A stretch of 64,000 nt of DNA from Setoptus koraiensis (GCA_048013815.1 CM106585.1:11780001-11844000); one strand, 5' to 3'. Positions 11,322 to 22,120 are shown, numbered from the stretch's first letter. Notes: generated by a model not told the origin, from the letters alone. Numbers and translations are program-made.

Positions 11322-12813
11322 GTCACCTGTGACAATATAATAGTACAATAATAATAATGATAAAAATAATAATAATAATAATGTGATTGTCGTCCCGCCG
11401 CATCCGCGCCGCGTCCCGACCGCATCCGCATCCGCGCCGCGCAACGCAGAGTCGGGCGAGGAGGAGCAGCCCACCAGCGACGACCTGGAGCAGTTCGCCA
11501 AGCAGTTCAAGCAGCGCCGCATCAAGCTCGGCTTCACCCAGGCCGACGTGGGCCTCGCCCTGGGCACCCTGTACGGGAACGTGTTCAGTCAGACCACCAT
11601 TTGCCGGTTTGAGGCGCTACAATTGTCGTTCAAGAACATGTGCAAACTGAAGCCGCTGCTGGCCAAGTGGCTCGAGGAGGCCGACAGCACCACGGGCAGC
11701 CCGACCTCCATAGATAAGATAGCCGCTCAGGGCCGCAAGCGGAAGAAGCGCACCTCTATAGAGGTGAGCGTGAAGGGGGCGCTCGAGGGCCACTTCCATA
11801 AGCAGCCCAAGCCGAGCGCGCAAGAGATCGGGGCCCTAGCGGAACAGTTGCAACTAGAGAAGGAGGTTGTGCGGGTGTGGTTTTGTAATAGGCGCCAAAA
11901 AGAGAAACGCATGACGCCCCCGACGGGGGTGATGGGCGACCAAATGTCGGGCATAATGTCTAGCGACGACGAGGCGTCGTCGCACACCATGCAACAGCAC
12001 TTGCAACAACACAACAACAATCATCTAATGCAAAACAACAACAACAACAACAGTAGCAAGCTACACTTTGGTCAAAATGACGTCGATGACGACGACGACG
12101 ACGACGATGACGACGACGGCGACGACGACGACGAGCTTGGCACTGGCAACGACGCCAACGACACCACAACCGGCCACTACAACAACGGTGCAGCGATGCT
12201 CAACGGTTTGGGCCAGCACCAACAACAACAAGACGACAACGACCGCAACAGCCGCACGGGCGGCGGCGGTGCGGCAGCCGGGCCAGCAACCAATCAGCAG
12301 CAGCAGCAGCGCGGCTCCTCGGGTCAGCAGCAGCAGCAGCATCAGCTGACCAATTTGACAGGTCACTCTGGGTTGCATGCCTCGCACCAGATGCAAATGA
12401 TGCACCAGCAGCACATGCACCAGCAGCAGCATCATCATCAGCAGCAGCAGCACCATCAGCAGCAGCACCCGATGCAGCAATTGGCAACAAGTGGCAACGA
12501 GCACCTCATTAGCGCCTATCACCAGGCTGCCCAGGGCCAATCGTCGGGTGCGTCCGCCGCATATCTCACCGGCGCCGACCTGCAGCAGCAACAGCCGTCA
12601 GCTGATCAATTGTTGGAGGCGGGCGGCCAGACGACAACCAACCACCATTTGTTACAACTCAGCAACCAGCACCACATGCACCATCAGCACCAACTGTCGG
12701 CGGCCGATCAATCCTCTCAGCAGTACGGTGCAGCTCAGCACCACATGCACCCGCACCAAGATCAGCAACACCATTTGGCGCACCATCAGAATCATCAGCA
12801 GCTCCACTTGCAC

Positions 12814-12844
<31 letters not shown>

Positions 12845-13527
12845 CGCCGCCGCCGCACCAGATGCAGCACTATTACCCGCAGCAGGCCGGTCTAGGCTCG
12901 CAAAGTCACCCGTTCTCATCTGCAACTTACACCATTCCTATGGATTCCCACCACCAGCACCACAACCAGCAGCAACAACAACAACAGCCACAACAACAGC
13001 AGCAGCTCAACAAAGAGTCTTCGTCCGATTCGACGGCCTCGTCTGCATCGTCGAGCTCCGCACCCACAGCCGATTCGTCGTCGCCCCCAACTGACGCTGC
13101 ACCGTCAGCAACTAAACCGGCACCATCAACAGCAACAACCGCGCCAATATCGGCAACAGCAGCAGCAACAACAGCAGCAACAACAACCACATCAACAACA
13201 ACAGCCGAATCATCTCATTTGCATCAGCAGCAGCAGCAGCAGTCAACGAAAAAAGAATCGTCGTCAGCGTCACCTTTCATTGATTCGATAAAATGTGAGC
13301 CCAATGTAGATTTGCATCATCAGTCGTCACCTTCGTCCACTGCGTCTAGCTCGTCCAAAAGCGGAAGTAGTAGCACATCAACCCTGGCGGCCGGCCAGCC
13401 AACTACGGCAAGCTCGACATCGGCCGTGTCACAATCGTCATCATCGTCGTCGGCCAGTGCGCCAACAACCACCAACTCCCAACAGCAACAACAACAACAA
13501 CAACAAGCTGGTTTAACTGTTCACTAA
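9132..13527 (+). CDS. vvl: Class III POU-homeodomain transcription factor (vvl/drifter, POU3F family), join of 9132-11280 and 11450-13527
   Basis: A nuclear DNA-binding transcription factor of the POU class III family. In insects its relatives pattern trachea, midline glia and neurons and support steroidogenic gene expression. Splicing the two exons gives 1408 residues. The POU-specific domain spans about residues 724-796 ([20 protein letters not shown] onward), followed by a short linker ([19 protein letters not shown]) and the homeodomain at about 812-870. The homeodomain begins GRKRKKR, which also serves as a basic nuclear-localisation stretch, and ends in recognition helix [14 protein letters not shown] with the POU-type Cys. 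[13 protein letters not shown] matches arthropod Vvl rather than vertebrate Brn proteins ([13 protein letters not shown]). Outside the POU region the protein is almost all low complexity: Gln/His, Ala/His, Ser/Thr/Gly, Asn and Asp tracts. Drosophila Vvl is about 427 residues. The ATG at 9132 has A at -3 and an in-frame stop at 9108-9110. Family assignment is near certain; the exact N-terminus is less so, because a further 5' exon cannot be excluded. Confidence 0.93.
11281..11449 (+). other. vvl: vvl intron, 169 bp, phase 1
   Basis: The donor at 11281 reads GTGAGT after exon sequence GGTTCGG. The acceptor is GCAG ending at 11449 and is the only AG after the C-rich stretch beginning near 11388. 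The first base of codon 717 (G at 11280) joins AG at 11450-11451 to give Glu, restoring the frame directly into [13 protein letters not shown]. The intron carries 16 CT dinucleotides (11288-11319), a TCACCTGT word (11323-11330) and an AAT-rich stretch (about 11335-11383). If it is retained, translation stops at 11349-11351, giving a 739-residue product without the POU domain. Drosophila vvl and vertebrate POU3F genes lack a coding intron here, so the position is a useful lineage marker. Confidence 0.9.
11450..13527 (+). other. vvl: vvl coding exon 2: POU domain, homeodomain and low-complexity C-terminus
   Basis: This exon encodes residues 717 (part) to 1408 and the TAA stop at 13525-13527. 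The POU-specific and homeodomain coding sequence is 11470-11910. After MTPP come a short non-repetitive segment ([20 protein letters not shown]), an Asn-rich patch, eleven Asp at residues 929-939 plus four more, then long Gln/His-rich sequence. A Ser/Thr/Ala-rich tail contains [10 protein letters not shown] around Lys1331 (codon 13291-13293), which fits the SUMO synergy-control pattern. The protein ends [10 protein letters not shown]. Compared with the arthropod and vertebrate POU3F sequences I recall, [10 protein letters not shown] replaces LLQKW/LLNKW and EGHFHK replaces EQHFHK/ESHFLK; these are surface-type changes and the DNA-contact helices look intact. Confidence 0.92.
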
Positions 13528-14375
13528 TGCACTCATGATTGATACTAAATAGTAATATTAATAATAATAATAATAATAGCTAGTGATAGATAGTAATCAA
13601 TAAGTAATTATCAGCAGCAGCAGTGGACTATTGTTGTCTGCCACTCTCGTTGAGCTCTCATCTCTACCTGTCTCACCTGTGTTATGTCAGCTGTGTGTTG
13701 AATGTGTGTTACACAAACAGCAACAACAACAACAACAACAACAAGCATTGGATCAAGGTTAATCAATTACTGAATTAATTAATTATTTGCTATCACCATT
13801 GCAACTACTACTATACAACTACTACCACCACCACTACCACCACCACCACCACCACCACCACTACTACTACCACAACTACTACTACTACTACTCAACAAAC
13901 AACATTAGTGAGAATCACAAACACATCGAGCACACTTAACGTAAGTTGCAAACGACATACGTCAGCAAATTTATACCAAATCATCTTCAATTATTCGCCA
14001 TTTTTGTTTCGATGGCGACACATCAATCAGCTTGTCACAATGTCTCTCTAGCTAGCCATTTTTGATAATATATAGGTCACACTGCCTGCTGCCTATATTG
14101 TGGGCGCCTGTCAGCTGATTTTCGCCGAGCCACTAATTGTTGTTGCAAGATTCCAGATCCGAGCATCGATTTCGATTTTTTCGGGAGCTTCCGTCGATTG
14201 CAGGCAATTGTGCACAAATTGCCAGCAACTTTGCGACCAGCCAACGATCGTTGCGCCCCCTGTGTGTCGCGTCATCGCCGGCACAATACAATATTATTTT
14301 GTATATTTTGTAATAATATTGTTGTGTGCTGAATTTTATATAATTTTGTTGTTCATGTTATTGCACGCCGACTGA
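13528..14375 (+). other. Probable vvl 3'UTR
   Basis: The sequence after the stop is AT-richer than its surroundings and holds AAT repeats (13556-13578), a CAA repeat (about 13720-13743) and an ACC/ACT repeat (about 13806-13890). I see no AATAAA within the first kilobase. Variant signals AATATA (near 14067) and AATACA (near 14285) occur, the latter just before a T/G-rich stretch with TGTATATT at 14300. Composition becomes GC-rich at about 14385, so cleavage in 14290-14375 is a reasonable guess. Confidence 0.4.
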
Positions 14376-15528
14376 CAATTATAGGCCCCGTTGCGCGCTC
14401 CCTCACCGGGCCACCCGGAAACCGCGCGCGCCGATCCGTCGATTTGTCGGCCCGACGGGGCGACATTTGATTTGTGCAGCGTGTGTCGTGTGCGTCGTGT
14501 GTGTCGTGCGTGTGTTCGACGGGCCCATTTCGGCGTCGCCGCTCGGTTGCTCGGTTCGGCCTTCGAACGGGCCCCTCGAAGCCGTTTGAAGACCGAACTG
14601 AGCCGCTGAACGGCGAACCAGCTAACCGCGCTATCGCGTCATTGCTGCCGCGTTAGTGCCGTTGCCCGTTTGCCAGAATGTGCGGCGCCCGCTCGTCCCG
14701 GTCGCTCTGCCGGGCACGGTCTCGGGTTACAGTTGCCCGCTGCGGCCCGACAACTGGCCAGCGCGCCAACCAACAGCCGCAGCCAGCTGCGAGGGTGCAC
14801 GCGACAGTTGCCACGCAACCCCGGGCGCCCAAAGCCACTTTGGGCCCCTCAATCGGCCAATATTGGCCAATATCGGGCCCGCTCGACCGAGCCAATAGGC
14901 CGTGCCAAACAGCCAAGCGACAGCCAAATTGGCAAGCTCGTGCGGCGGCCTATATGGCGGCCCGGCCGCGCGGTTGTACGGCTACAACACGCCATACATA
15001 AACAAGCCTGAGTGCCGCACATATACGAGGCGGCCCGACATGGATATCCGCACGGCTATCCGCACAGCCATCCGCACAAATATCCGCTGGCTCGATCGGG
15101 CCAGCGTCGAGCGGCGGGTAGCGGCCCATTTAGCTCATGCCCTCTGGCTGGTGGACGCGGCAGCGCTGATTCCGTGATCATTTTGCGTGCCGCTCGCTCG
15201 CTGTCCGTGCGGCGCGGGCAACGTTGCGTGCCCGTCGCCGTTCACACGCATCCGCGCCACGCCGATGGCCGCCGACGGGATCGTTCGGCGCGGCTCGCTT
15301 CGGTGCTCCAGTTCGAAGCGTTCGCTGCCGTGATAGCGCCGCCCGCGGTCCGCGCGCTCAATCAGCGATGTCATGCGCCGCACCGCTGTGCCAATCGTCA
15401 TGTCGCCCTCGCTCCGTTTCGCCGTATCGGGTCTCGGCGTGTTTGTGTTTGTGTGTGGCCTATAGTTGCCGTTGCGTGCACACTTCAATTATACACTGGC
15501 AGTTTGTTTTGATTGTTGCGATTCGAGC

Positions 15529-15600
15529 GCTTCGAACGCTGCGAACGCCGCGAACGCTTCGAACGCTGCGAACGCCGCGAACGCTTCGAACGCTGCGAAC
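15529..15600 (+). repeat. 9-bp minisatellite in a 27-bp higher-order repeat
   Basis: The order CGCTTCGAA, CGCTGCGAA, CGCCGCGAA recurs almost three times. The GAACGC core is shared with arrays at 28910, 30160, 32790 and 33305. Confidence 0.8.
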
Positions 15601-16040
15601 GATTCGAGCCGCTCGACCGTTCCGGCGCGCCGCAGCCACGAACCGCGCCGGCGATGCGAGCGGCATGAACGCCGCCAGCCACTGACCGGCAGGGGCGCTG
15701 CTCAGCGGCGTCTGCCCGATCGACGCTGCGCTGTTTATAGGCACGGTTACGGTGCGGTGTGGTCGGCGGTCGGTCGGCGCGGCACGGCGCGGCACGCACA
15801 CAATGGCGCGCTGGATGGCGTATCTCCGGAGACAACAACTTGCCGCGCGGACGGGAGCGCTCCTATATGTCGGTCCTATAAAACACTGGCCTGCGTCGGT
15901 GTGTCGCGGCAGCCAGCAACGGCGACCGGGCCACCGATTCGAGAGCTCGCCAGCGAACGCGAGCGCCGGCAACGCTCGGCAGCATGAAATAATAATAATC
16001 TTGCCACTCCGCAGAGCAGCGCTGTGTGTTTGTTTACAGC

Positions 16041-16182
16041 GGCAACAACAGCAACAACAACAACAACAACAGCAACAACACCAGCGACAGCCGCAGCGAC
16101 AGCAGCAACAACAACAACAACGGCAACAACAACAACAGCAACGACAGCGGCAACGACAGCAGCAACAGCGACAGCGACGATA
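16041..16182 (+). repeat. CAA/CAG/CGA trinucleotide tract
   Basis: About 140 bp of CAA-family triplets, open in all three frames. Confidence 0.85.
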
Positions 16183-16918
16183 ACAGCGCCAGCCAGAGAT
16201 AAGTCATTCTATTCAGATTGTCAGCGATGACGGCGCCCTGAACCCCGGCCAACGCGCCCGACAAAGGCGCCCGAGTGACAGCGCCCATGATGACGCAATG
16301 TCTCGCGTTTGTCCGGCCCGGCCCGGCCCGCCGTGTCGCCCTGTTGTGGTGCTGTCGCGTTGCGGTGTCGTCGCGTTGCGGTGCCGTCGTGTTGTGGTGC
16401 CGTCGTGCACTGTGGGGCGCGGTAGTTGCTGTTGACACCGCCGGCCTCATTGTGCGTCTTGTCGTCCGCGTACAAGTGCGCCTAGACCATCTAGGCTGGA
16501 TGTCGCATGAATGTCGCGTGGATGTCGCGGCGATGCCGCGGCGATGTCGCGTGAATGTCGCGCGTACACGTACCACACGTCCGCCCGCACGGGTACACGG
16601 GGTGCGGCGCCCATTAGCGGGGCACCCGAAAGTGGGCCAGCGCGCGGATCACACTGAGCGAGCTAGCTGTGCTCGGTCGAGTCTCGATCGGGCCGCCCGA
16701 TGGCCAGCCAGCCGCTGCCATGGCGACCGCTAACGGTGCAGGCGGGCGCACACCGCGCATATCCATCATTAGTGCGGACAAGCGCACTCATAATCATTAC
16801 GTAACTTGTTCGCGTCGCGGCGCGGCTCGTGCACACACTCGCGCCACTATTAGCGCCATATCTCAGATCTTGTGTCGGGGCCGGCGCTCGTCGCCATTGT
16901 TTGTCGGTCGTTGGCGAC

Positions 16919-17035
16919 CAACAACAACAGCAGCAACGACAACAACAGCAACGACAACAACAACAGCAACGACGACAACGACAACAGCGACAACAACGAC
17001 AACAGCGACAACAACAACAGCGACAACGACCGTCG
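16919..17035 (+). repeat. CAA/CAG/CGA trinucleotide tract
   Basis: Triplet tract with an irregular 15-bp supra-period of CAACGACAACAACAG. Confidence 0.85.
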
Positions 17036-17145
17036 GATGGCGAGCTGGCGGCGCTTGCCGTCGGCCCACCAAGGAGCGATGCAACTTTTGTGATGACTGT
17101 TTGATAGTTTTGCTCGCATTTGTGCAATTGTCACCGTCACGACAT

Positions 17146-17146
<1 letters not shown>

Positions 17147-17177
<31 letters not shown>
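17147..17177 (+). repeat. AC dinucleotide microsatellite
   Basis: About 15 AC units. Similar AC runs lie at 22548-22574, 45894-45930, 53230-53252 and 61506-61521. Confidence 0.85.
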
Positions 17178-17180
<3 letters not shown>

Positions 17181-17745
17181 CCTCCCCCGGTCTCCCTCGC
17201 CCGTTGCGAGCTGCCCGGCGCACAGTGTGCGCTGTGCCAGCACAGGGGAGACCGCTCGCCAACGGCATCCACTCAACGGGAGGGACATTCATCATCGTCA
17301 GTGTGACCGACAGCGGCGCCGACAACCGCACCAGCGCCGCCGGTGACGGGGCGCCCCCTAACCGATTTTTGGCTGACTGGCCCATTTCGCAATTGTTTGC
17401 GTGCACGCCAGCAGCACACACACACACGCACGCACACAAGCAATGTGCCTATAATCGGTGGCTCCCTCTCTGACGGTTCACGGCGCCGTTTATAGGCGGT
17501 CTCGCCAGTTGCCCGTTCATCGCCGCTGGCCCGCTCGCCGGCCGGCCACCCGGCCCGCGCCGGCCCGGCGCCGCCGGCAACACAACAGCGCGTCTGGCTG
17601 GCGGGTCCGTCAACTCGCCGCATCTCGCCGTGTCTGGATTGGCGCTTTGCAAGCGGGTCGGCGCTGCAAATTCACCTGCCGACGCCGCCGCCGCAACCGC
17701 GCAGCTCGCCCGAAAGCGTCCGCTCTCGTCGACGAGGCCGGCTCC

Positions 17746-17829
17746 GACGCCAACATCGACAACAGCGACGCCAACATCGACAACAGCGACGCCAACATCG
17801 ACAACAGCGACGGCAACATCGACAACAAC
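17746..17829 (+). repeat. 21-bp minisatellite, 4 copies
   Basis: GACGCCAACATCGACAACAGC repeats with a 21-bp period from 17746; the last copy has GGC for GCC. Confidence 0.85.
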
Positions 17830-17964
17830 AAGTTGTGCGGTTGGCGCAATCAGTCGGCGGCTCGCTGTCGTCTCACAACAGCGACGGGTTACGTAAGCAG
17901 CAGCGACTTGCCCCGATGCACTTGTCGGCTGCACCGCCGAATCGGCACCATGCACCGCCGAATC

Positions 17965-17997
17965 GGCGCCATGCACCAGCGATTGGTGCATGGCGCC
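17965..17997. repeat. Perfect 14-bp-arm hairpin
   Basis: GGCGCCATGCACCA (17965-17978) and its exact reverse complement (17984-17997) flank a 5-base loop. Confidence 0.85.
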
Positions 17998-18585
17998 GTT
18001 GTGCTCTGTGCAGCGCGCTGTGCGTGTGCAGCGGGCACTGTGCCACAACTGGCCGCGAGAGTGGTGCAGCCACAGATGCGGCCGTGCGAGCGGTGCTGCA
18101 CCACCGGTGCAGCCACAGATGAGTCAGCGGCGCAGGGGCGATCGCGGCACAGGGCGGCCGCGGAGCGGCGTTTCGGCACAGCGCACTTGTTGGCGCGGCG
18201 AGCGAGCGGCTGAACAGGCCAATTTCGGGCAGGATATTTCCTCGTCACTGTCAGGCCGGCTGGCTGTTTTGACAGACAGTGTTGCGCACAGTCTAGCCGG
18301 TTGCACCATCGGCACCGTCGCACCATCTCTGTTGCAGCGTCGCACCGTCGGCGGCGGCTGGCAAGCGCCGCTCGGCCGAGATGCAAGCCGATTAGCGGCG
18401 GGCGAGCAGCCAGCGACATAAAACGAAATAAAATAAAAACATAAACATGAAGAGGGCGCATAATAAACATATGCTCGGTGGCAAGCTAGTCGCAACATGT
18501 CGTGTTTGGCTGCACTTCTCAAGTGTCATATAACGTGTTGCGACTTGCGCACTTGTCACTTGCCAGCCGCCAGATTATCGTGTCG

Positions 18586-18662
18586 CTGTCGTCGTTGTCG
18601 CTGTCGTCGTTGTCGCTGTCGTCGTTGTCGTTGTTGTCGTCGTCGTCGTCGTCGTTGTTGTT
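18586..18662 (+). repeat. GTC/GTT trinucleotide tract with 15-bp period
   Basis: TCGCTGTCGTCGTTG recurs four times before decaying to GTC repeats. Confidence 0.8.
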
Positions 18663-18943
18663 GCTGCTTGCGCGCCCGCAAGGCGACGCAAGGCGATAAA
18701 ACGAATTCGGTTGTTGCTGTTGTCGTCGCTAAAGTGTCAACTATTGTCACCTGTGCCAATTGCTCGCTTGGCAGTGTGTGCGGCGCCGTTGCAGCCGGCG
18801 AGCAAGTGGCACCTGGAGGCGATGACAAGCAGATAGCCGGTGCACCGCTACGGTGCCGTCGTGGTCGGGCCGGCCGGCCCGGCGGCCGACGCCCACAGGC
18901 GCGACACTCGCGATGCTTGTGAGCGGAGCGAACAATGCGCCTC

Positions 18944-19055
18944 GCCGGCGTCACAACTCCAACAATTGTCAGCCGGCGTTACAACTCCAACAATTGTCAG
19001 CCGGCGTTACAACTCCAACAATTGTCAGCCGGCGTTACGACGCGCACAACTGTCA
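18944..19055 (+). repeat. 28-bp minisatellite, 4 copies
   Basis: Copies at 18944, 18972, 19000 and 19028 each start GCCGGCGT and end CAATTGTCA or CAACTGTCA, so each ends in a CAATTG or CAACTG box. The copies abut without spacers. Confidence 0.85.
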
Positions 19056-19074
19056 GTCGGCGTTATAGGCGACA

Positions 19075-19094
19075 CTCACCTGTCGACAGGTGAG
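19075..19094. promoter_or_regulatory. Perfect 20-bp palindrome of two TCACCTGT E-boxes
   Basis: CTCACCTGTCGACAGGTGAG is fully palindromic and is two head-to-head TCACCTGT/ACAGGTGA words. CAGGTG is the core bound by Snail/Scratch/ZEB zinc fingers and some bHLH dimers; which factor binds here is unknown. Confidence 0.65.
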
Positions 19095-19183
19095 CCGCGT
19101 CGCGGCCGCCGGGCGACTGTCAGCGCCGAGCGACTGTCAGCGCGGAGCGACTCTCGGCGCTGACGCGCTGCAACCGACAGCCA

Positions 19184-19233
19184 GGTAACTCACCTGTGCG
19201 CGTCGCCTGTGCGCGTCGCCCGCGTGAGTTACC
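19184..19233. repeat. Inverted repeat GGTAACTCAC / GTGAGTTACC with an E-box
   Basis: Ten-base arms (19184-19193 and 19224-19233) enclose a loop with a duplicated CTGTGCGCGTCGC. The left arm overlaps a TCACCTGT word at 19190. Confidence 0.7.
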
Positions 19234-20050
19234 CGGCCGCGGCGCTGTCACACCGAGAGACAGACAAATCAGGCGGCTGAGCCGGTTGTTGTGTCAGTAG
19301 GCGCGATCGTCGGGCGATAACGCGCCGCGCGTTATTAAAGCGCGCCCGACGGCCGCGACTGCAATTTGTCAGTGTTGCCCAATTCGCTAAATGATGACAC
19401 TGAAACGATGACACTGCAATGACGACGACTAATTGACTGATTGACTAATTGACTAATTGATTAATTGCCCGCCGATTGCCACTGATAGCTGCCGCCGAGA
19501 CGCGCTCGCTCGCTGCGCGATCGCTCAATTAGGCGACGGCGGTGCGAGCAGCCGACAGGCACTTGTCGCTCATTATCGCCCCCTCGCTGCCAATTATTCC
19601 ACTAGTTGCGACGCTCTCATCTGTTCTTTCCATCTGATCTGTTCGTCCCACCATCTGATATCGCGATTCTGTGATATGCCCATCGTAATACCATCGCAAT
19701 ATCATCGGCGCGCTGTGCCGATGATATTGCGCCGCGCTGCGATATCTCAATTCGGCGCTGGCGGTCGTCGGGCCGGCCCGTCGACAAGATTCGCGCACAG
19801 CGAGCAGATGATCGATCGTTGGCCGCCGATAATTCAATTAATCGCGCGCCAATCAACATTATTCAAGGCGCTCACCTGTCGGCGGACCGGCCGCCGGCGG
19901 CCTTCGGGCTCAAGGTTCGCCTTATCGGCCCGTCCGATCGCTCGCGTCACGAGCGCGCCCGTCGGGCCGGCCTATCGCTCGTCCGCATCTGGGCAGCGCC
20001 GCTCGGCCGTTTGTCGTCGGCTCGCCAGCAATGCCAGCAATGTGTCCCGA

Positions 20051-20112
20051 ATCGTCAATGGCATTCTCGTCGATGGCATTCGCGTCAATGGCGCTTTCCT
20101 CAATGGACCTGT
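20051..20112 (+). repeat. 15-bp minisatellite (CGTCAATGGCATTCT)
   Basis: Four diverged copies from 20051. Confidence 0.7.
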
Positions 20113-20630
20113 CGTCGACGGAACGCGGCGCTCGCCGGTGGCCGCGCGCGGCTCGTGATCGCGCCGACCGTCGCCGTTGCGGCCAGGCAAGCCGCCGCGC
20201 GGCACTGACAGCGACCGTCTTGTCGCTGTCACTGGTCGAGCGGTGCGACACTCGCCGCTCATCGTGAGTGACCGCCGATCGAACCGGAAGCGCCAACGGC
20301 ATTCCTGGGCCGATGGGCCGATACGGCGGCTCGTTGGCAATTTGTTCGGTTGATTTGGCGCTGATTAGCTCGCCGGCCGCGCGAGACGATTAATTGACCG
20401 ATAATCTCTCGCCGTCGGAGCCAATGCAGTCACCGTGTTGGTGGGTGGCTCGGGCGTGTGCGGCCGGCCCGTCGCAGGTTCGGCCGGTGGCTAATTGTGC
20501 GCACATGCGGAGCGACCGTTCACGCTTGTTTGCATAATAGCAACGCTTGCAATTTGTCGGGCAGCGCGCACCGCATGCAACCGCCGCACACCGCCGCAAC
20601 CGCCGCAGCCCGCCGCAACTAAAAGGCGCA

Positions 20631-20750
20631 AATAGACGAAAATAGACGAAAATAGACGCAAACGGACGCAAACGGACGCAAACGGACGCAAACGGACGCA
20701 AACGGACGCAAACGGACGCAAACGGACGCAAACGGACGCAAATGGACGCG
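20631..20750 (+). repeat. 10-bp minisatellite, 12 copies
   Basis: AATAGACGAA (first copies) grades into AACGGACGCA repeated with an exact 10-bp period. It creates long minus-strand frames of repeating RPFASVCVRL with no biological support. Confidence 0.9.
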
Positions 20751-22059
20751 CCGGACAGCGGCGGCAGTCACCTGTTGTCGAGTTGGCCAGCTGCCGCGTC
20801 GACAGGTCGCCGGCCCGACTGCGGCGGCGATCGCATCGGCGCAATCAATTAGCTCGATCGGCTCGGTCGGCTCGGTCGGCTCGAGTCTCGCCGCGCGCTT
20901 GCCGATACTCGGCCGAGCGGCGGCCGAATTCATGCAGATACTCGGCCGATATTGGGCACACAGAACGGAGGGTCGTGCGCAACTTATTACGGGCTCGCCA
21001 AGACACTGCGCGCATCGATCCGCCGCGTCCGTCCAATGGACGTCCCGACAGCGCAGTATGCCGGCGATACTGGCCGGTCTCACGCCACGGCCGCCATGGC
21101 AACCGTTCACCTGTCGGCCTATGTGGCCGCCGATGCGACACACACACCGAGCCCGTCGAGTGGGCAGCCAATTGAGAGCCAGTCGACAGCCGAACAGTCG
21201 ACTGGCAGCGACGAGGCATGATGACGCAATTGTGGTGGCTTCGTGGCCGCACACAAACACAACAATCCGTCCAATTTCATGATTGTTTGAATGGCTGCCG
21301 GGCCGGCGTGTTGAACAGTTTCGTTGGCCGCCAAAACTGTTGGCAACCAATGGCAATGGCAGCGCGAAACGGCCGCCAAAACGGCCAGCGATCCGCCAGA
21401 TCGTGATGCAGCGATAAAAGCTCATAATACACAAATATAATACACATTTAATTTGCGCATTATACCCGAGCATCGCATCGCTTGTCGGCCGCCATTATCC
21501 CGATGCGATGAGCGAGAATTCGTTTGCTCATGCTGCCTTGCGGGTCCGCCCGATCCACGTCAGCTCCGGCCCGAGCCACGCTGGGCCGTGGTTGGCCGAG
21601 CGCCGACCGGGCGGCTGTCGGCAGCCGCGAGCGGCCCGTCGGCGCCCAATTAGCGACTGCCAATCGCTCGGCCATGCACACACAGAAAAAAATAAATAAA
21701 ATAATTAGCGAGCGACAGCGAGCGTGACATTCGCGCAATTGCGCAAAGTTCATTAACGAGCACGCCGGTGGCGGCCATAGGTCACCGGCGCGCCGCCGAA
21801 AAGTCAACCCAACAGAGCAGTCAACCTGTGCAATTGCACTGACTAATTGTCGACACTCCGGCGAGCTCTCGAGCGAGCTCAAGGTCGCCGGTCGCCACTG
21901 CGCCAAATCAATCAATCATCATTAACTAACCTGTCCCGTCTCTCTCTGTGCCATATCTCGTCTGCCGATGAACGCATTCCAAAAATGATATCCCCAACAG
22001 GTAGTTGGCGCCGTGCCGCCAGCGCCGGCTGCAGCGCCGCAGCGGACCCGGCGAAACAT

Positions 22060-22120
22060 CGGATAAACGCCGGATAAACGCCGGATAAACGCCGGATAAA
22101 CGCCGGATAAAACGCCGGAC
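22060..22120 (+). repeat. 11-bp minisatellite (CGGATAAACGC)
   Basis: Five near-perfect copies, the last with one extra A. Confidence 0.85.

Larger units (their letters stand above)
14376..22000. other. Intergenic region downstream of vvl, no recognisable gene
   Basis: GC-rich DNA with CAA/CAG tracts, minisatellites and short hairpins. No open frame shows a known domain. TCACCTGT/ACAGGTGA words lie at 18747, 19076, 19086, 19190, 19872, 20768 and 21107, and TTACGTAA at 16797 and 17889. Between repeats (for example 14400-15500 and 20120-20580) I see nothing beyond unique GC-rich sequence. Confidence 0.6.

Noticed and set aside
14855-14868. GGCCAATATTGGCC palindrome as a CCAAT-type promoter element
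   Set aside because: Short palindromes of GGCC/AATATT type are common in this DNA; no gene follows.
18944-19055. Four 28-bp repeats resembling a CRISPR array in unit length
   Set aside because: The copies abut with no spacers and the DNA is eukaryotic.
20619-21473. Minus-strand open frame of about 284 codons with repeating RPFASVCVRL
   Set aside because: Produced by the 10-bp array at 20631-20750, whose unit leaves every frame open; no domain in the unique part.
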